A program made the translations under genes and the position numbers. From a virus, in IMG/VR virus record IMGVR_UViG_3300035670_001062, positions 1 through 27,259 of that record: DNA of 27,259 nt. One strand, 5' to 3'. Positions 19,873 through 27,259 of the stretch are shown in pieces (position 1 is the stretch's first letter; each line of letters starts with the position of its first letter). The notes below the pieces were generated by a model. That model saw nothing but the letters and a program-made list of their open reading frames with translations, was not told where the DNA came from and did no database searches.

Positions 19873-22155
19873 TTACGCTCCCAAAATATCTACAGGGCGC
19901 ACGCCGATTCGAGCCAACTCCTGCCGAATGCGAGTGAGTTCGGCTAGTTGCGCACGGTTTTGCTCGATCGCAGGATCTTCGCGGCCTGCAGCAAGACGCA
20001 AAAACTCGCCGATTCCGCCAGAGCGAATATCTTGCACCTCGAGGGCCCGCTGAGCGGGACGAGCAAGCTCGGCGTTGATTTCATTTCGGACACGGATGCC
20101 TTCTGCGGAAAGGTTCCGTAGAGCGTTCTTGGCTTCCTCCGGGTCAATCAGCCTTCGCTTGAACGCATCGCGCACCTTGTTGAACTCATCGCCGATGGTC
20201 TGGGCTGGCTTGAGCAGGTTGTTGTCGATGCCGAGGGCCTGGAGCTGACGCTGCCGGTCCTGCTCGCGGGCCACCTCGGCGGCCTGGCCTACGAGGTTCA
20301 GCCGCTCGCGTGCCGCGGCGATGCCGGCCCGGTCGTTCTGCGACCTGGCTGCCCGCAACGCCTCCTCGGCCGCGATCCTCTCTCGGTCAATCGCGACCAG
20401 GTCTTGGGCCAGCTTGATGCGTGACTGCTCGCCGGCCCCGAGCCCGTCGAACGCCAGCTCTTGCGTCCGCCGGCGGGCGTCCTCGCTGGCCTTGCGGATC
20501 GCCTCGGCCGCGTCGGTTGCTACCTTGGCTTCGTCGCGTTGCTTCTTGGTCCGCTCCTCAATGGCGGCGACAAACCGATTGCTCTCCTGCACGAGCTGCC
20601 CAAGCAGGAACCGCTGATTCTTTAGGTCGCCATTGGCACGCTCGGCCAAGGCCTGGATGTTGTTAAAGTCCGACACCAACTCGCGGGGCAGGTTGACCGT
20701 GCCGCCGAGCTCCTTGGCGAGGCCCGAGATAGCTGACTGCGCTGAGTTGATGCTGTCCTGGGCAATGTCGCCGATGGACAGCTGCGGAACCTTGACGGCG
20801 GCCTGGACCTTCGCGCCAAAGTTTTGGGCTGCGTTGCCGGCCTGCTGGAACCGTTCCTCAATCTGTCGGATTTCTTCTTGGACGGACTGGACCGACGCCG
20901 CCGCATCGCCGGACGAAGTGCGGGTCGCCAGACTCCATTCCAGCACTGCACCGGCCGCAAGACCAAAGGCAACAGCCAGCACGCCAACACCAGTCGACGC
21001 CAGCAGCGTGCGAATGGAGCCGCCCAAGATCGCAGTGCCAACCGCTGCCGCTCTGGTTGCCGATCCGTAAAACGTCACCGCCGTGGCAGCTCGGGAAAAC
21101 GCCAGGGCCAATGAAGATATGCCGGCTGCCAGAGCTTGGCGGTTGATAAACGCCAGCGATGCCCCAACGGCCGGCAGCAGAAACCGTGCCAGCGGCGATG
21201 CCACGTTGATGAGCAGCGTGAACGCGCCGCCCAAAGACTGAAACGCCGACACAGCTCCCGAGATAACGGCAGAGAAGTCGATGCCAGCGACAAACGACGC
21301 CAGCGCCTGGCCCGCCTGCCGTATCGCCGGCAACGATTCGCGCAGCGCCTGAACGATTGCCTGGTACGCTGGCTGCAACGAGCTGCCAATCACGGCACGG
21401 ATGTTGGCCCACTCGGCCCCTAAGATCCGCTGCTGGTTGGCCAGCGATCCAGACGTACGCTCGAAATCTCCTTGTGCGTTGCCGGTCTGCTGCAGGATGG
21501 CCAGGTAGGCTGCCTGAGCTCGCACCACCGGCGACAGCGCAGCAGAAGTCACGTCCAGCCCGTTCGCTAGAGCGACTTGCCGCAGCGTGGCATCGCTCAG
21601 CAGGACACCGTACCGGCGAATCGGCTCCGCTTCACCACGCAACGCCGCGCCCAGCGCCTGCACGGCGTCCTCGACGGTGGTGTTGTTGAACGACGCCAAG
21701 TCTGTGGCAAGCCTAGTCAGCGTCAGCGAATATTCAGCGGCCTGGTCGCTGTTGAGCCGGATCGCCGTGAACAGGTTGCCGAACGACGCTGTTGCCTGCA
21801 GAGCCGCTCGAGTCGACAAGCCGATGCCAGACGATGACTGGGCAAACTCTTGGATGGCCGCGGCCGACTCGCCAAAGATTACGTTTGCCTTGCTGGCCTC
21901 CTCGCCGATGGCCACCGACTCGTCTACAAACCCGGCGAGCAGCCTGTTGGCCTGGCCGATGGCGGCCGACACTGCCTGAATCGACGTGATGGCCAGCCGG
22001 CCGATCTCGATGTTTCGCAACACCGTCACATCACTGGCAGTCTTCTTGGCTTGCAGGCCCAGCTTCTGCAGTTCCACGACGCCGGCGTTGATGCCTTGGG
22101 CCATGCCCGCAGCATTTGCCGACAGCTGAAAGCCGATGCCTACTCTGGTCGCCAT
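19873..22155 (-). CDS. Phage tail tape measure protein
   Basis: The 760-aa protein is mostly helical, with the usual tape-measure pattern: an N-terminal region with ANVIFGESAAAIQEFAQSSS, then ALGAALRGEAEPIRRYGVLL, then GDFERTSGSLANQQRILGAE, all characteristic of this family, followed by hydrophobic segments (about 300-400) and long coiled coils rich in Gln, Arg and Glu. It sets the length of the tail and is ejected into the cell membrane on infection. Its size predicts a tail of roughly 100 nm, so a siphovirus. The ATG overlaps the stop of the 102-aa gene (TAATG). Confidence 0.93.
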   Translation of the reverse strand: MATRVGIGFQLSANAAGMAQGINAGVVELQKLGLQAKKTASDVTVLRNIEIGRLAITSIQAVSAAIGQANRLLAGFVDESVAIGEEASKANVIFGESAAAIQEFAQSSSGIGLSTRAALQATASFGNLFTAIRLNSDQAAEYSLTLTRLATDLASFNNTTVEDAVQALGAALRGEAEPIRRYGVLLSDATLRQVALANGLDVTSAALSPVVRAQAAYLAILQQTGNAQGDFERTSGSLANQQRILGAEWANIRAVIGSSLQPAYQAIVQALRESLPAIRQAGQALASFVAGIDFSAVISGAVSAFQSLGGAFTLLINVASPLARFLLPAVGASLAFINRQALAAGISSLALAFSRAATAVTFYGSATRAAAVGTAILGGSIRTLLASTGVGVLAVAFGLAAGAVLEWSLATRTSSGDAAASVQSVQEEIRQIEERFQQAGNAAQNFGAKVQAAVKVPQLSIGDIAQDSINSAQSAISGLAKELGGTVNLPRELVSDFNNIQALAERANGDLKNQRFLLGQLVQESNRFVAAIEERTKKQRDEAKVATDAAEAIRKASEDARRRTQELAFDGLGAGEQSRIKLAQDLVAIDRERIAAEEALRAARSQNDRAGIAAARERLNLVGQAAEVAREQDRQRQLQALGIDNNLLKPAQTIGDEFNKVRDAFKRRLIDPEEAKNALRNLSAEGIRVRNEINAELARPAQRALEVQDIRSGGIGEFLRLAAGREDPAIEQNRAQLAELTRIRQELARIGVRPVDILGA

Positions 22156-22463
22156 TACTTCTTCTTGAGTGCTTCGGCCAGGGCCTTGAGGTTGTCAACC
22201 ACCTGCGTCGGATGCTGCGGCGTCAGTGAGTCAACGGGGATAAAGTCTTCCGGGTCCGGCGGCTTGTGTTTGCTGTAGGGGGCCAGGGTCGCCGAGATCT
22301 GCATGCCGGATTGCAGCCACGGGTCGTCGAGCGGGCGGAACCACCGGCTGTAGGCAATCCACATGGAGAACTCGCGGGAGTCCATGCGGTCGATTTCAGC
22401 CAGTGTCTTGTGCAGGTGCCCGGCCAGACGCAGCTTGAACTGCAGCGTCGGTCGGGCGTTCAT
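22155..22463 (-). CDS. Small tail-assembly-position protein, 102 aa
   Basis: The ATG 22463-22461 overlaps the stop of the 115-aa gene (ATGA). The product, beginning MNARPTLQFKLRLAGHLHKT, has a small helical core with RMDSREFSMWIAYSRWF and ends in a basic KALAEALKKK. In siphoviruses, two genes between the tail tube and the tape measure encode tail-assembly chaperones, often joined by a frameshift. Here the second frame is -1 relative to the first and stays open upstream, but I see no good slippery sequence, so coupled translation is more likely. Confidence 0.75.
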   Translation of the reverse strand: MNARPTLQFKLRLAGHLHKTLAEIDRMDSREFSMWIAYSRWFRPLDDPWLQSGMQISATLAPYSKHKPPDPEDFIPVDSLTPQHPTQVVDNLKALAEALKKK

Positions 22464-22807
22464 TCCCCCGCTAGCTTCTTGATTTCCTCCTCGGTGAGTG
22501 CGTTGTGCTTCAGGGCCGCGTGCCACAGCTTGTGCATCACGTCGCTGCTGCGACGCTTCAGGGCGGCCACGCCTTCGTCGCCTGGGTAGAGCAGCTCGCC
22601 CTTCTCGTCGCAGAGCGTGCGAGCCAGTAGCTCGGAGCGAAAGTCGGGGATCGCCTTTCCCTCGGCCTCGAGCAGCTTGAGCTCGTACGAGTCGCGGTCG
22701 CCGACGCTCATGAGCCTGATGCACACGTCGCCGCCAAGCTCGGGGCACGGCACGGTGAGAATCTTGGCGTCGGTTGCCTGGTCGATCTGGTCTCTAGTGA
22801 GTGCCAT
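22460..22807 (-). CDS. Tail assembly chaperone-like protein, 115 aa
   Basis: The ATG at 22807-22805 begins MALTRDQIDQATDAKILTVP. The product is a mixed alpha/beta protein with a C-terminal helical part (RSSDVMHKLWHAALK, LTEEEIKKLAG). Its place between tail tube and tape measure genes matches the tail assembly chaperone (G-like) slot. No strict motif defines the family, so position is the main evidence. Confidence 0.72.
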   Translation of the reverse strand: MALTRDQIDQATDAKILTVPCPELGGDVCIRLMSVGDRDSYELKLLEAEGKAIPDFRSELLARTLCDEKGELLYPGDEGVAALKRRSSDVMHKLWHAALKHNALTEEEIKKLAGE

Positions 22808-22810
22808 TGG

Positions 22811-23122
22811 TTATCCGAGAATGTCGAAGGTGTACGAGTACCGCGTGACGCCATTCACCTCCGCAACGGCCGCCACGTCAGTACATACTGCTGTCACCGT
22901 CAAGTTGAGACCTCCGCCAGCGATCACCAGCGATCCTCGCGTGCCGTAGATGGCAGTGGTCGCCCCGCCCAGCTGCTCCACCTGCACCTGGCCAAGCGTG
23001 GCTTTCCAAGCCACGCCGCGTCCTTCCGGCATGCCGCTGCCGTAGTTGAACGACAGGCCGACAACCTCAGACAAGGTCGCGCCAGGAAAGGTGGCCGTTA
23101 CGCCGGTTGAGTAAGTCGCCAC
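22811..23122 (-). CDS. Tail tube-like protein, 103 aa, MATY type
   Basis: The start is GTG 23122-23120, with GGGAGG upstream. The product begins MATYSTGVTATFPGATLSEV and is composed of strands with many Gly, Thr and Val. It shares the MATY(S/A)TGV start and similar size with the next gene (23144-23512), so the two are probably tandem duplicates. A minor tail tube or tail-tube-associated protein is likely. Confidence 0.7.
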   Translation of the reverse strand: MATYSTGVTATFPGATLSEVVGLSFNYGSGMPEGRGVAWKATLGQVQVEQLGGATTAIYGTRGSLVIAGGGLNLTVTAVCTDVAAVAEVNGVTRYSYTFDILG

Positions 23123-23143
23123 GGTGGCCTCCCGTGGTTGCGA

Positions 23144-23512
23144 CTACTCGAGCTGGAACTCGGCCGAGCCACGCACGATGTCGTTCAGCGTCAGCGTGAC
23201 GCTGGAGCTCTGACAAGTGGCATTGGCCGAAACGCTCACCGGGCCGCTGATCGACAGTGTGCCGGTCGCGTTTTGGGCGATTGGGGCAGTGCCGATAAAC
23301 TCAATGCTCACCGTTTTGCCGGTGTCGCCGCCAGGCGTGCCCGTCAGCGGCCGAGACAGCGAGATCACGCTGGCTCCGGTCGTCAGGCCCAGGTGGCTGG
23401 CGTCGATAAGGTCAGCGCCGCCGCCTGTCTCGCCCAGCGAATACGTGACGCTCGTGACGGTGTAGTTCGAGCCACCAAACGAGAAGCCGACGCCAGTTGC
23501 GTAAGTGGCCAT
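23144..23512 (-). CDS. Major tail tube-like protein, 122 aa
   Basis: The protein begins MATYATGVGFSFGGSNYTVT, continues with ADLIDASHLGLTTGAS and ends in strands (VTLTLNDIVRGSAEFQLE). It is short, beta-rich and free of Cys clusters, as expected for a siphovirus tail tube. The arrangement after the tail terminator gene and before the tape measure fits the major tail protein. Its neighbour at 22811-23122 looks like a paralogue. Confidence 0.78.
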   Translation of the reverse strand: MATYATGVGFSFGGSNYTVTSVTYSLGETGGGADLIDASHLGLTTGASVISLSRPLTGTPGGDTGKTVSIEFIGTAPIAQNATGTLSISGPVSVSANATCQSSSVTLTLNDIVRGSAEFQLE

Positions 23513-23518
23513 AAGTTC

Positions 23519-23932
23519 CTAGGTCTCCTGCCAGGCTACGTCGAAGGTCTGAGTGATTTGGTACACCGGCGGCAGCTCGCTGCCGTCCAGCTGCACGAAG
23601 CCGTCTCGCTCTGTCTCCAGGGCAACGTGCTTCACTTCTACACCGTACGCGGAACCGCTCCACCCATCCAGAGCCGACCGCAGTGCGTCGGCCACCTCCC
23701 GGGCCTCCTCGTAGGTGACGGCGTACGTCGCCATCTCCACCGATACCCGCGGAACGCCCACGGGCAGGGCCAGCGTCTGGTTCCGCTCAATCAGCGTCCG
23801 CTGGTAGGTGACAAACGGCAGGGCCGCCGACATCGGGGCCAGGGCCGGGTACGTACGGAAGTTCAGGAGCCTGGCCAGCACGGGCGTCGTCTCGATGCGG
23901 TGCTTGAGCACCTGTTCCGGGCTCTTGAGCAT
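23519..23932 (-). CDS. Tail terminator-like protein (DUF3168-like), 137 aa
   Basis: GGAGG lies upstream of ATG 23932-23930, which overlaps the previous stop (TAATG). The protein has a helical N-terminus, then ALPFVTYQRTLIERN, a strand-and-helix pair with YEEAREVADALRSALDGWSG, and terminal strands (VYQITQTFDVAW). This arrangement resembles the small alpha/beta tail-terminator or tail-completion proteins (DUF3168, lambda gpU-like), and its position between the HK97 gp10-like gene and the tail tube matches that role. Confidence 0.75.
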   Translation of the reverse strand: MLKSPEQVLKHRIETTPVLARLLNFRTYPALAPMSAALPFVTYQRTLIERNQTLALPVGVPRVSVEMATYAVTYEEAREVADALRSALDGWSGSAYGVEVKHVALETERDGFVQLDGSELPPVYQITQTFDVAWQET

Positions 23933-24705
23933 TAGATGCCTCCGAAGTCGCCGACTTCCGTCTGGTACTGCTTGGCGGCACGCTGCAGGGCCTTCCGCAT
24001 CTCGATGTCGAGCACGGACTGCATCTGGCCCTTTGAAGACTCAAACGCCTTCTGGAGCGGCCGGCGTGCCGGGGAGGGGCCGACGCCGCCGGTGGTGATG
24101 AAGTCGATGGGGTAGAAGCCACGGTTGGTGAAGGGGCCACGAGTGCGGAACGACGACAGGATGCCGCGAGGGTTGGACGGGGCTTCCTTGATGCGTTGGC
24201 TCAGCGTTCGGATGCGGCCGCCAAGGATGACCCGCCGACGCTTTGTTTGCCGGCTCTTGCCTGGCGTGCGCGGCTTAGTTCCGTACTCCACGAGGTGCGA
24301 GTGGTATGCCCGATTCGGGCCTTTGAGCACGCTGCCACCAGTAAACGCCGGTGTGGCCGATTTCTGGCTCTTGGCGTTGGTCGGCCGGCGAAAACCGATG
24401 ACGACCACACCAACGGGGATCTGCCGTCTGTTGTTGCTGTACTTCCGGTCGACGCTTGTGACGCTCGCCAGCAGGTTGCCCGTCACCTGGCCCAGGGCGG
24501 CCACGTTCCGACGCAGGGCCTCAATGCCGGGCTTGGCAGCCTTCTTGAGGGCCTTGGACTGATACTTGAGGCTGAGTTCTTCCGGCAACGCCTGGAGGGC
24601 GTCCGTGACTTCCTTAAGCGGCTGAGCCTGAAACAGGGCCTTGGCCTGCTTGCCACGGCCCAGGGCAAAGTTGATGACCGGCCGGCCGGCATACGGGTTG
24701 GCCAT
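23932..24705 (-). CDS. HK97 gp10-like head-tail protein, 257 aa
   Basis: The 257-aa protein is basic and helical at the ends. HSHLVEYGTKPRTPGK (about residues 135-150) and ARRPLQKAFESSKGQM (about 217-232) match the conserved parts of the HK97 gp10 family, which completes the tail or joins it to the head. A longer Arg/Lys-rich insertion (about 145-190) separates them, so the protein is larger than most members. The order of neighbouring genes is as in other siphoviruses. Confidence 0.82.
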   Translation of the reverse strand: MANPYAGRPVINFALGRGKQAKALFQAQPLKEVTDALQALPEELSLKYQSKALKKAAKPGIEALRRNVAALGQVTGNLLASVTSVDRKYSNNRRQIPVGVVVIGFRRPTNAKSQKSATPAFTGGSVLKGPNRAYHSHLVEYGTKPRTPGKSRQTKRRRVILGGRIRTLSQRIKEAPSNPRGILSSFRTRGPFTNRGFYPIDFITTGGVGPSPARRPLQKAFESSKGQMQSVLDIEMRKALQRAAKQYQTEVGDFGGI

Positions 24706-24706
24706 G

Positions 24707-25027
24707 TCAGGTGTTCTCCTGGCAGATCAGCTCGTGCTCGCTGCGGTTGTTGTGCTCGAGCAGGCTCACGATCTCAAGCGTGCGGCCACGCCACTGCAGC
24801 CGCATCTGCTGCGTCAGGCCGGTCACGTAACGCAGCCGCACCCGGTGCGTGATGCTGACTTCGATCTGCCCAGCACCGAGGGCCTCGCGGGCCGTCACGC
24901 CTTCCACGCTCGCCCATCGCTCGGCAAACGTCGCCCACTCCAGCGTGGTCTCACCGAGCGAGTTGCGCCGCTCGGTCGCCTGCTGGATCGTCACCCGTTC
25001 GCGGAGCTTGCCGGGGTCAAGTGCCAT
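24707..25027 (-). CDS. Phage head-tail joining protein
   Basis: The 106-aa product begins MALDPGKLRERVTIQQATER and continues with RNSLGETTLEWATFAERWASV, then IEVSITHRVRLRYVTGLTQQ and RLQWRGRTLEIVSLLEHNNR, the order of strands in the phage head-tail joining family (Phage_H_T_join, SPP1 gp16-like). It seals the connector after DNA packaging. The start overlaps the previous gene by 11 bases without a clear ribosome site, so translation is probably coupled. Confidence 0.87.
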   Translation of the reverse strand: MALDPGKLRERVTIQQATERRNSLGETTLEWATFAERWASVEGVTAREALGAGQIEVSITHRVRLRYVTGLTQQMRLQWRGRTLEIVSLLEHNNRSEHELICQENT

Positions 25028-25427
25028 AGATCACGAGCGTGTAGGAAGCAGTGCCGGCGGTTGTCGCGACGCCGTAGTTGCCCGAGACAATGCTGCCCGG
25101 GTTTGCCTCAGAAACTACAAGCAGGTCGTTGTCTGAAAAGCCAGCAATAACATTTAGCGGGCCGCGATAATACGCAACCGGAGGGCCAGACGCCTTGAGT
25201 GCAATGCGTCGCACCGAAGTGAACGCCACCGCATCACCGGCAGCGTCCTTGTACGAAAGCGATGCCGGGCCAATAGTCACGCGAGTGGTAGCAACCGTCC
25301 CCGTCACAATTGCCACCTTGCCCGTCGTGTACTCGGTCGAGTCCTCCAGGCTCACCACCTTGAGCGACGTGGTGCCGTCTGTGTCGTGAAACAGCACGTC
25401 GACGTTGATGCGGCCGTTAATCGCCAT
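25017..25427 (-). CDS. Hypothetical head-tail region protein, 136 aa
   Basis: The ATG overlaps the stop of the connector gene by one base (TGATG). The protein begins MAINGRINVDVLFHDTDGTT and is composed of strands with many Thr, Val and Ser, with no Cys and no membrane segment. Between a connector and a head-tail joining gene it is likely a minor head or decoration protein. Family not recognised. Confidence 0.7.
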   Translation of the reverse strand: MAINGRINVDVLFHDTDGTTSLKVVSLEDSTEYTTGKVAIVTGTVATTRVTIGPASLSYKDAAGDAVAFTSVRRIALKASGPPVAYYRGPLNVIAGFSDNDLLVVSEANPGSIVSGNYGVATTAGTASYTLVIYGT

Positions 25428-26026
25428 CAGCGGTAGCTCCCCCAGCGATGCGTGTCTAGCAGTGCCTTCACCCCAAACTCAATCTCTTTGGAGATGGTGC
25501 CAGTGAGAACGGCGCTGCGATGCTCGTAGAGGCTCCCGATAATCATGAGCATCGCCGAGCGGATCGCGGCCGGCACGCTCGTGCCGTCGGCTCCGTAGCC
25601 GCCCCACCACGTCACACTGACGGCGTTCTCGTCGTAGAGGTGGCCCGGCCAAGTGCCGGCGTACACGGTGCGGATCGCGCCCGGCGTGGCCGCCCGGTCC
25701 ACCCGGTATTCGGCCGTGTCGAGCGTCGCCGTGGCCTGCGTCTCAAGCGTGTATGTCACCACCGTGGCTGTGGTCGTGCCAGACTGCGCCATCGGCGGCC
25801 GGGGCAGCTCAAACTCCCATGGGAACCGGTCCACGCTCATTGTCCACTGAGTGTGAACCAGCGTCCGGTCGAGGTACTCCTCGCAGAACTCACGGGCTGC
25901 CTTGATGATGGCCGAGATAAGCGAGTCGTCGTCGGAGATGTCCACACGCAGGTGGGCCTTCGCCTCGGCGAGCGTCACAGGCTCGACGGCCGGCTCAGTC
26001 GCTCTGGTCAGGCTGCGGTACTTCAT
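25427..26026 (-). CDS. Head-tail connector protein (phiE125 gp8-like)
   Basis: The 199-aa protein matches the phiE125 gp8 pattern: VTLAEAKAHLRVDISDDDSL, then IIKAAREFCEEYLDRTLV, RFPWEFELPRPP, WPGHLYDENAVSVTWWGGYG, and a C-terminal helix VPAAIRSAMLMIIGSLYEHR. These phage proteins form the ring between portal and tail. The start overlaps the 68-aa gene stop (ATGA). The arrangement confirms that the window runs from the end of the head genes into the tail genes. Confidence 0.9.
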   Translation of the reverse strand: MKYRSLTRATEPAVEPVTLAEAKAHLRVDISDDDSLISAIIKAAREFCEEYLDRTLVHTQWTMSVDRFPWEFELPRPPMAQSGTTTATVVTYTLETQATATLDTAEYRVDRAATPGAIRTVYAGTWPGHLYDENAVSVTWWGGYGADGTSVPAAIRSAMLMIIGSLYEHRSAVLTGTISKEIEFGVKALLDTHRWGSYR

Positions 26027-26229
26027 CGTTGCTTCCGGCTCCGCTTTTTCGGCGTGGCGTCGGACGTCCGTACCTCGGGCTCAGCGGTCGCCGTGTCGAG
26101 CAGATCCCGCTGCTTTTCCTCAACGGCGTAGCCGGCCAAAATCATCTCGTGGGCCTGGCCGCCGGGTACGTCGAGGACGGTGCCTCGGTTGTAAGCACGG
26201 AACGGCCGTATGAGTCTTATCTTCTTCAT
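26023..26229 (-). CDS. Small basic head-region protein, 68 aa
   Basis: I start at ATG 26229-26227, which overlaps the glycosyltransferase stop (ATGA). The product begins MKKIRLIRPFRAYNRGTVLD, has a compact VPGGQAHEMILAGYAVEE section, and ends in a basic, probably disordered tail (PKKRSRKQR). It is likely a small structural or DNA-associated protein. Family unknown. Confidence 0.7.
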   Translation of the reverse strand: MKKIRLIRPFRAYNRGTVLDVPGGQAHEMILAGYAVEEKQRDLLDTATAEPEVRTSDATPKKRSRKQR

Positions 26230-26960
26230 TCTGGGGCTCTCCATGCAGTTTCCGGTGGCGTCATGTTCTTGGTGTATTCAGTGGTGAACTGAAAGACCGG
26301 CTTGCCGAGATCCCGGCCTGGCCACGTCACGACATACTCGCCGTGGCCAATGCAGACCCGTGGCGTCACGTAGACCTTGTTGCCAGAGTCTCGCCAGTTG
26401 GCCCAGAACCAAATATCAGAGTCGCGCCGGCCATCGTTCCAGGTGCCGTCCGGGGCCGGCTTGCACCAGAACCAAGGCTTCTTGCACCGCTTGAGCGCCG
26501 CCGTCGAAATGATGGTCAGGCCGAAGTGGGCCGTGTCCACCTCCTGGACCGGCGCGGCAAACCACTCGCGGGGCACGCTGCTCGAGCCGCCTTCGGGCGG
26601 ATTGTCGAGGTTGCCCTTGAGCGTGAGCATCGGCCGGCCGTCCTCCCGCTTGGTCTGCAACGGGGCCAAGGCGTCGCACTGAAACGTGAGGGCCAGGGCA
26701 AACAGGTGCTCGATGTCGGCCTGCGAAAAGAACGAGTCGTAATCGATGCACAGCAGGTACTCGCAGCGGTCGATGAACTGCTCCCAGACTCGGGTGTGCA
26801 CCTGATCCCAAAAAACGCCGGTGCCCATGGTCGGCCGGATGTTTAGCGGCATCAAGGCTTGGACCCAGCTGAACGTGTTGGCTGTGAACGCCAGCCGAGG
26901 CATCGACAGCACGGCCTCAACCCGAACATCTACCTCGCTGTTTCCGACGGTGATTTTCAT
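26226..26960 (-). CDS. Glycosyltransferase-like protein, GT-A fold, 244 aa
   Basis: I use ATG 26960-26958, with GGAG upstream. The protein begins with a strand (MKITVGNSEVDVRVEAV) and has LLCIDYDSFF at residues 69-78, a hydrophobic strand ending in D-x-D as in the metal site of GT-A enzymes, then a long domain rich in Trp and Phe (WFWCKPAPDGTW, DIWFWANWRDSG). It lies inside the head-tail gene row, just after an apparent terminator, so it may add sugars to virion proteins. The call rests mainly on the DxD strand and the overall plan. Confidence 0.65.
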   Translation of the reverse strand: MKITVGNSEVDVRVEAVLSMPRLAFTANTFSWVQALMPLNIRPTMGTGVFWDQVHTRVWEQFIDRCEYLLCIDYDSFFSQADIEHLFALALTFQCDALAPLQTKREDGRPMLTLKGNLDNPPEGGSSSVPREWFAAPVQEVDTAHFGLTIISTAALKRCKKPWFWCKPAPDGTWNDGRRDSDIWFWANWRDSGNKVYVTPRVCIGHGEYVVTWPGRDLGKPVFQFTTEYTKNMTPPETAWRAPE

Positions 26961-26969
26961 GGAGGCTCC

Positions 26970-27010
26970 AGAAAGCGAAACGGCTGGCCAGGGCGAACCC
27001 TGCCAGCCGT
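26970..27010 (-). terminator. Intrinsic terminator after the head protein gene
   Basis: On the minus strand a 9-base and a 4-base stem (ACGGCTGGC-AGGG and CCCT-G-GCCAGCCGT, one-base bulge) close a TTCG tetraloop at 26980-27010 and lead into TTTCGCTTTC. It lies between the partial head gene and the glycosyltransferase gene. Confidence 0.75.
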
Positions 27011-27024
27011 CCACTTTCGGGATC

Positions 27025-27034
27025 GTGTCAAGCG
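27025..27034 (-). repeat. Repeated gene-boundary element TTGACAC, copy A
   Basis: On the minus strand CGCTTGACAC directly follows the stop codon of the partial gene at 27035-27259 and precedes the terminator. It is the same 10-base pattern found at 5486, 12116, 12193 and 16460. Confidence 0.6.
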
Positions 27035-27259
27035 TCAGCCGCTGACCACAGCCGCCACGCCGACCTCGGAAGCCGAAACCGGGCCAACGTCGGCCTTGCC
27101 GAGCCGGGCCACGGAAACCACGCGAGTAGCAAACGTCGGGGTGGCGTTGACCTTGAGGTACCGCTGCTTGCCCCGCAGGTCGACGTTCATGCGGACGATG
27201 TTCGCCGCACCCGTGACCGAGCTCGCCGGGATCGTGAACCCGCCCGTGCCGCCACCGAC
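27035..27259 (-). CDS. Partial phage head or decoration-like protein (C-terminus)
   Basis: Only the last 74 codons are visible, ending at TGA 27037-27035; the start is beyond the right edge. The visible part has GGFTIPASSVTGAANIVRMN, then VDLRGKQRYLKVNATPTFA and a closing segment ASEVGVAAVVSG. The DLRGKQRYLKV strand followed by a Pro/Thr turn resembles short decoration or minor capsid proteins of siphoviruses as I remember them. The position at the head end of the head-tail genes agrees. A terminator follows, as expected for a highly expressed structural gene. Confidence 0.65.
   Translation of the reverse strand, partial: VGGGTGGFTIPASSVTGAANIVRMNVDLRGKQRYLKVNATPTFATRVVSVARLGKADVGPVSASEVGVAAVVSG

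Noticed and set aside
22155-22748. Programmed -1 frameshift joining the two tail assembly genes
   Set aside because: The frame relation is right and the second frame is open, but the overlap region shows no standard slippery heptamer (GGGGGAA fits poorly), and the ATGA overlap explains expression by coupling.
1-27259. CRISPR array, insertion sequences, rRNA or tRNA genes
   Set aside because: No regularly spaced repeats, transposase genes with end repeats, or structured RNA signatures were seen.

Overview
This window is a segment of a temperate, tailed (siphovirus-like) phage genome or prophage. Nearly every gene lies on the minus strand, so transcription runs from high to low coordinates; the one clear exception is a tyrosine integrase on the plus strand. 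Start and stop codons overlap (ATGA, GTGA, TGATG, TAATG) almost throughout, no gene-free stretch exceeds about 130 bases, and I see no tRNA, rRNA, CRISPR array or insertion sequence. The sequence is GC-rich. Several small families (a short HEIAH metallopeptidase, a coiled-coil metallophosphoesterase, a Cys-rich minor structural protein, a partial gene resembling LamG-type virion proteins) look to me like those of phages of Planctomycetes or similar aquatic bacteria. That host assignment is an inference, since no host gene is present.

Layout in the direction of transcription. (1) 27259-16463 is the head-tail and tail module: the C-terminus of a head or decoration-like protein, an apparent intrinsic terminator, a GT-A glycosyltransferase-like gene, head-tail connector (phiE125 gp8-like), head-tail joining protein, HK97 gp10-like protein, tail terminator-like protein, two short MATY-type tail tube proteins, two tail-assembly-position genes, a 760-aa tape measure protein, a row of short minor structural proteins, and a second glycosyltransferase-like gene. 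(2) 16427-14157 holds accessory enzymes: metallopeptidase-like protein, metallophosphoesterase and a nucleotide-modification-associated (Nmad1/DUF1599-like) protein. (3) 14158-12076 is the integration and control region: the integrase converges on the accessory block through a hairpin and diverges from a MerR/excisionase-type helix-turn-helix gene. That gene has a -10 box placed for a leaderless message, and it is followed by three tiny genes with promoter-like sequences, two of which carry matching palindromes. (4) 11727-5068 is DNA metabolism: RecT annealing protein, a beta-class DNA methyltransferase with a PD-(D/E)XK-like partner, a replication-initiator-like protein, a LexA-type DNA-binding domain, a phage-encoded DNA polymerase sliding clamp (DnaN), and a RusA resolvase. 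(5) 5071-1 starts with an FkbM methyltransferase coupled to a glycosyltransferase, continues with small hypotheticals, and ends with a probable lysis region (papain-like cysteine protease, zinc-finger lipoprotein, small membrane proteins) and the start of a possible LamG-type virion gene.

The most interesting points are: the operator-like palindromes and the leaderless regulator next to the integrase; a 10-base element (GTGTCAASCG on the plus strand) that occurs at least five times, each time at a gene boundary; a possible lysis cassette built around a papain-like protease; and several carbohydrate-active genes inside a phage. Terminase, portal and most capsid genes are not in the window.
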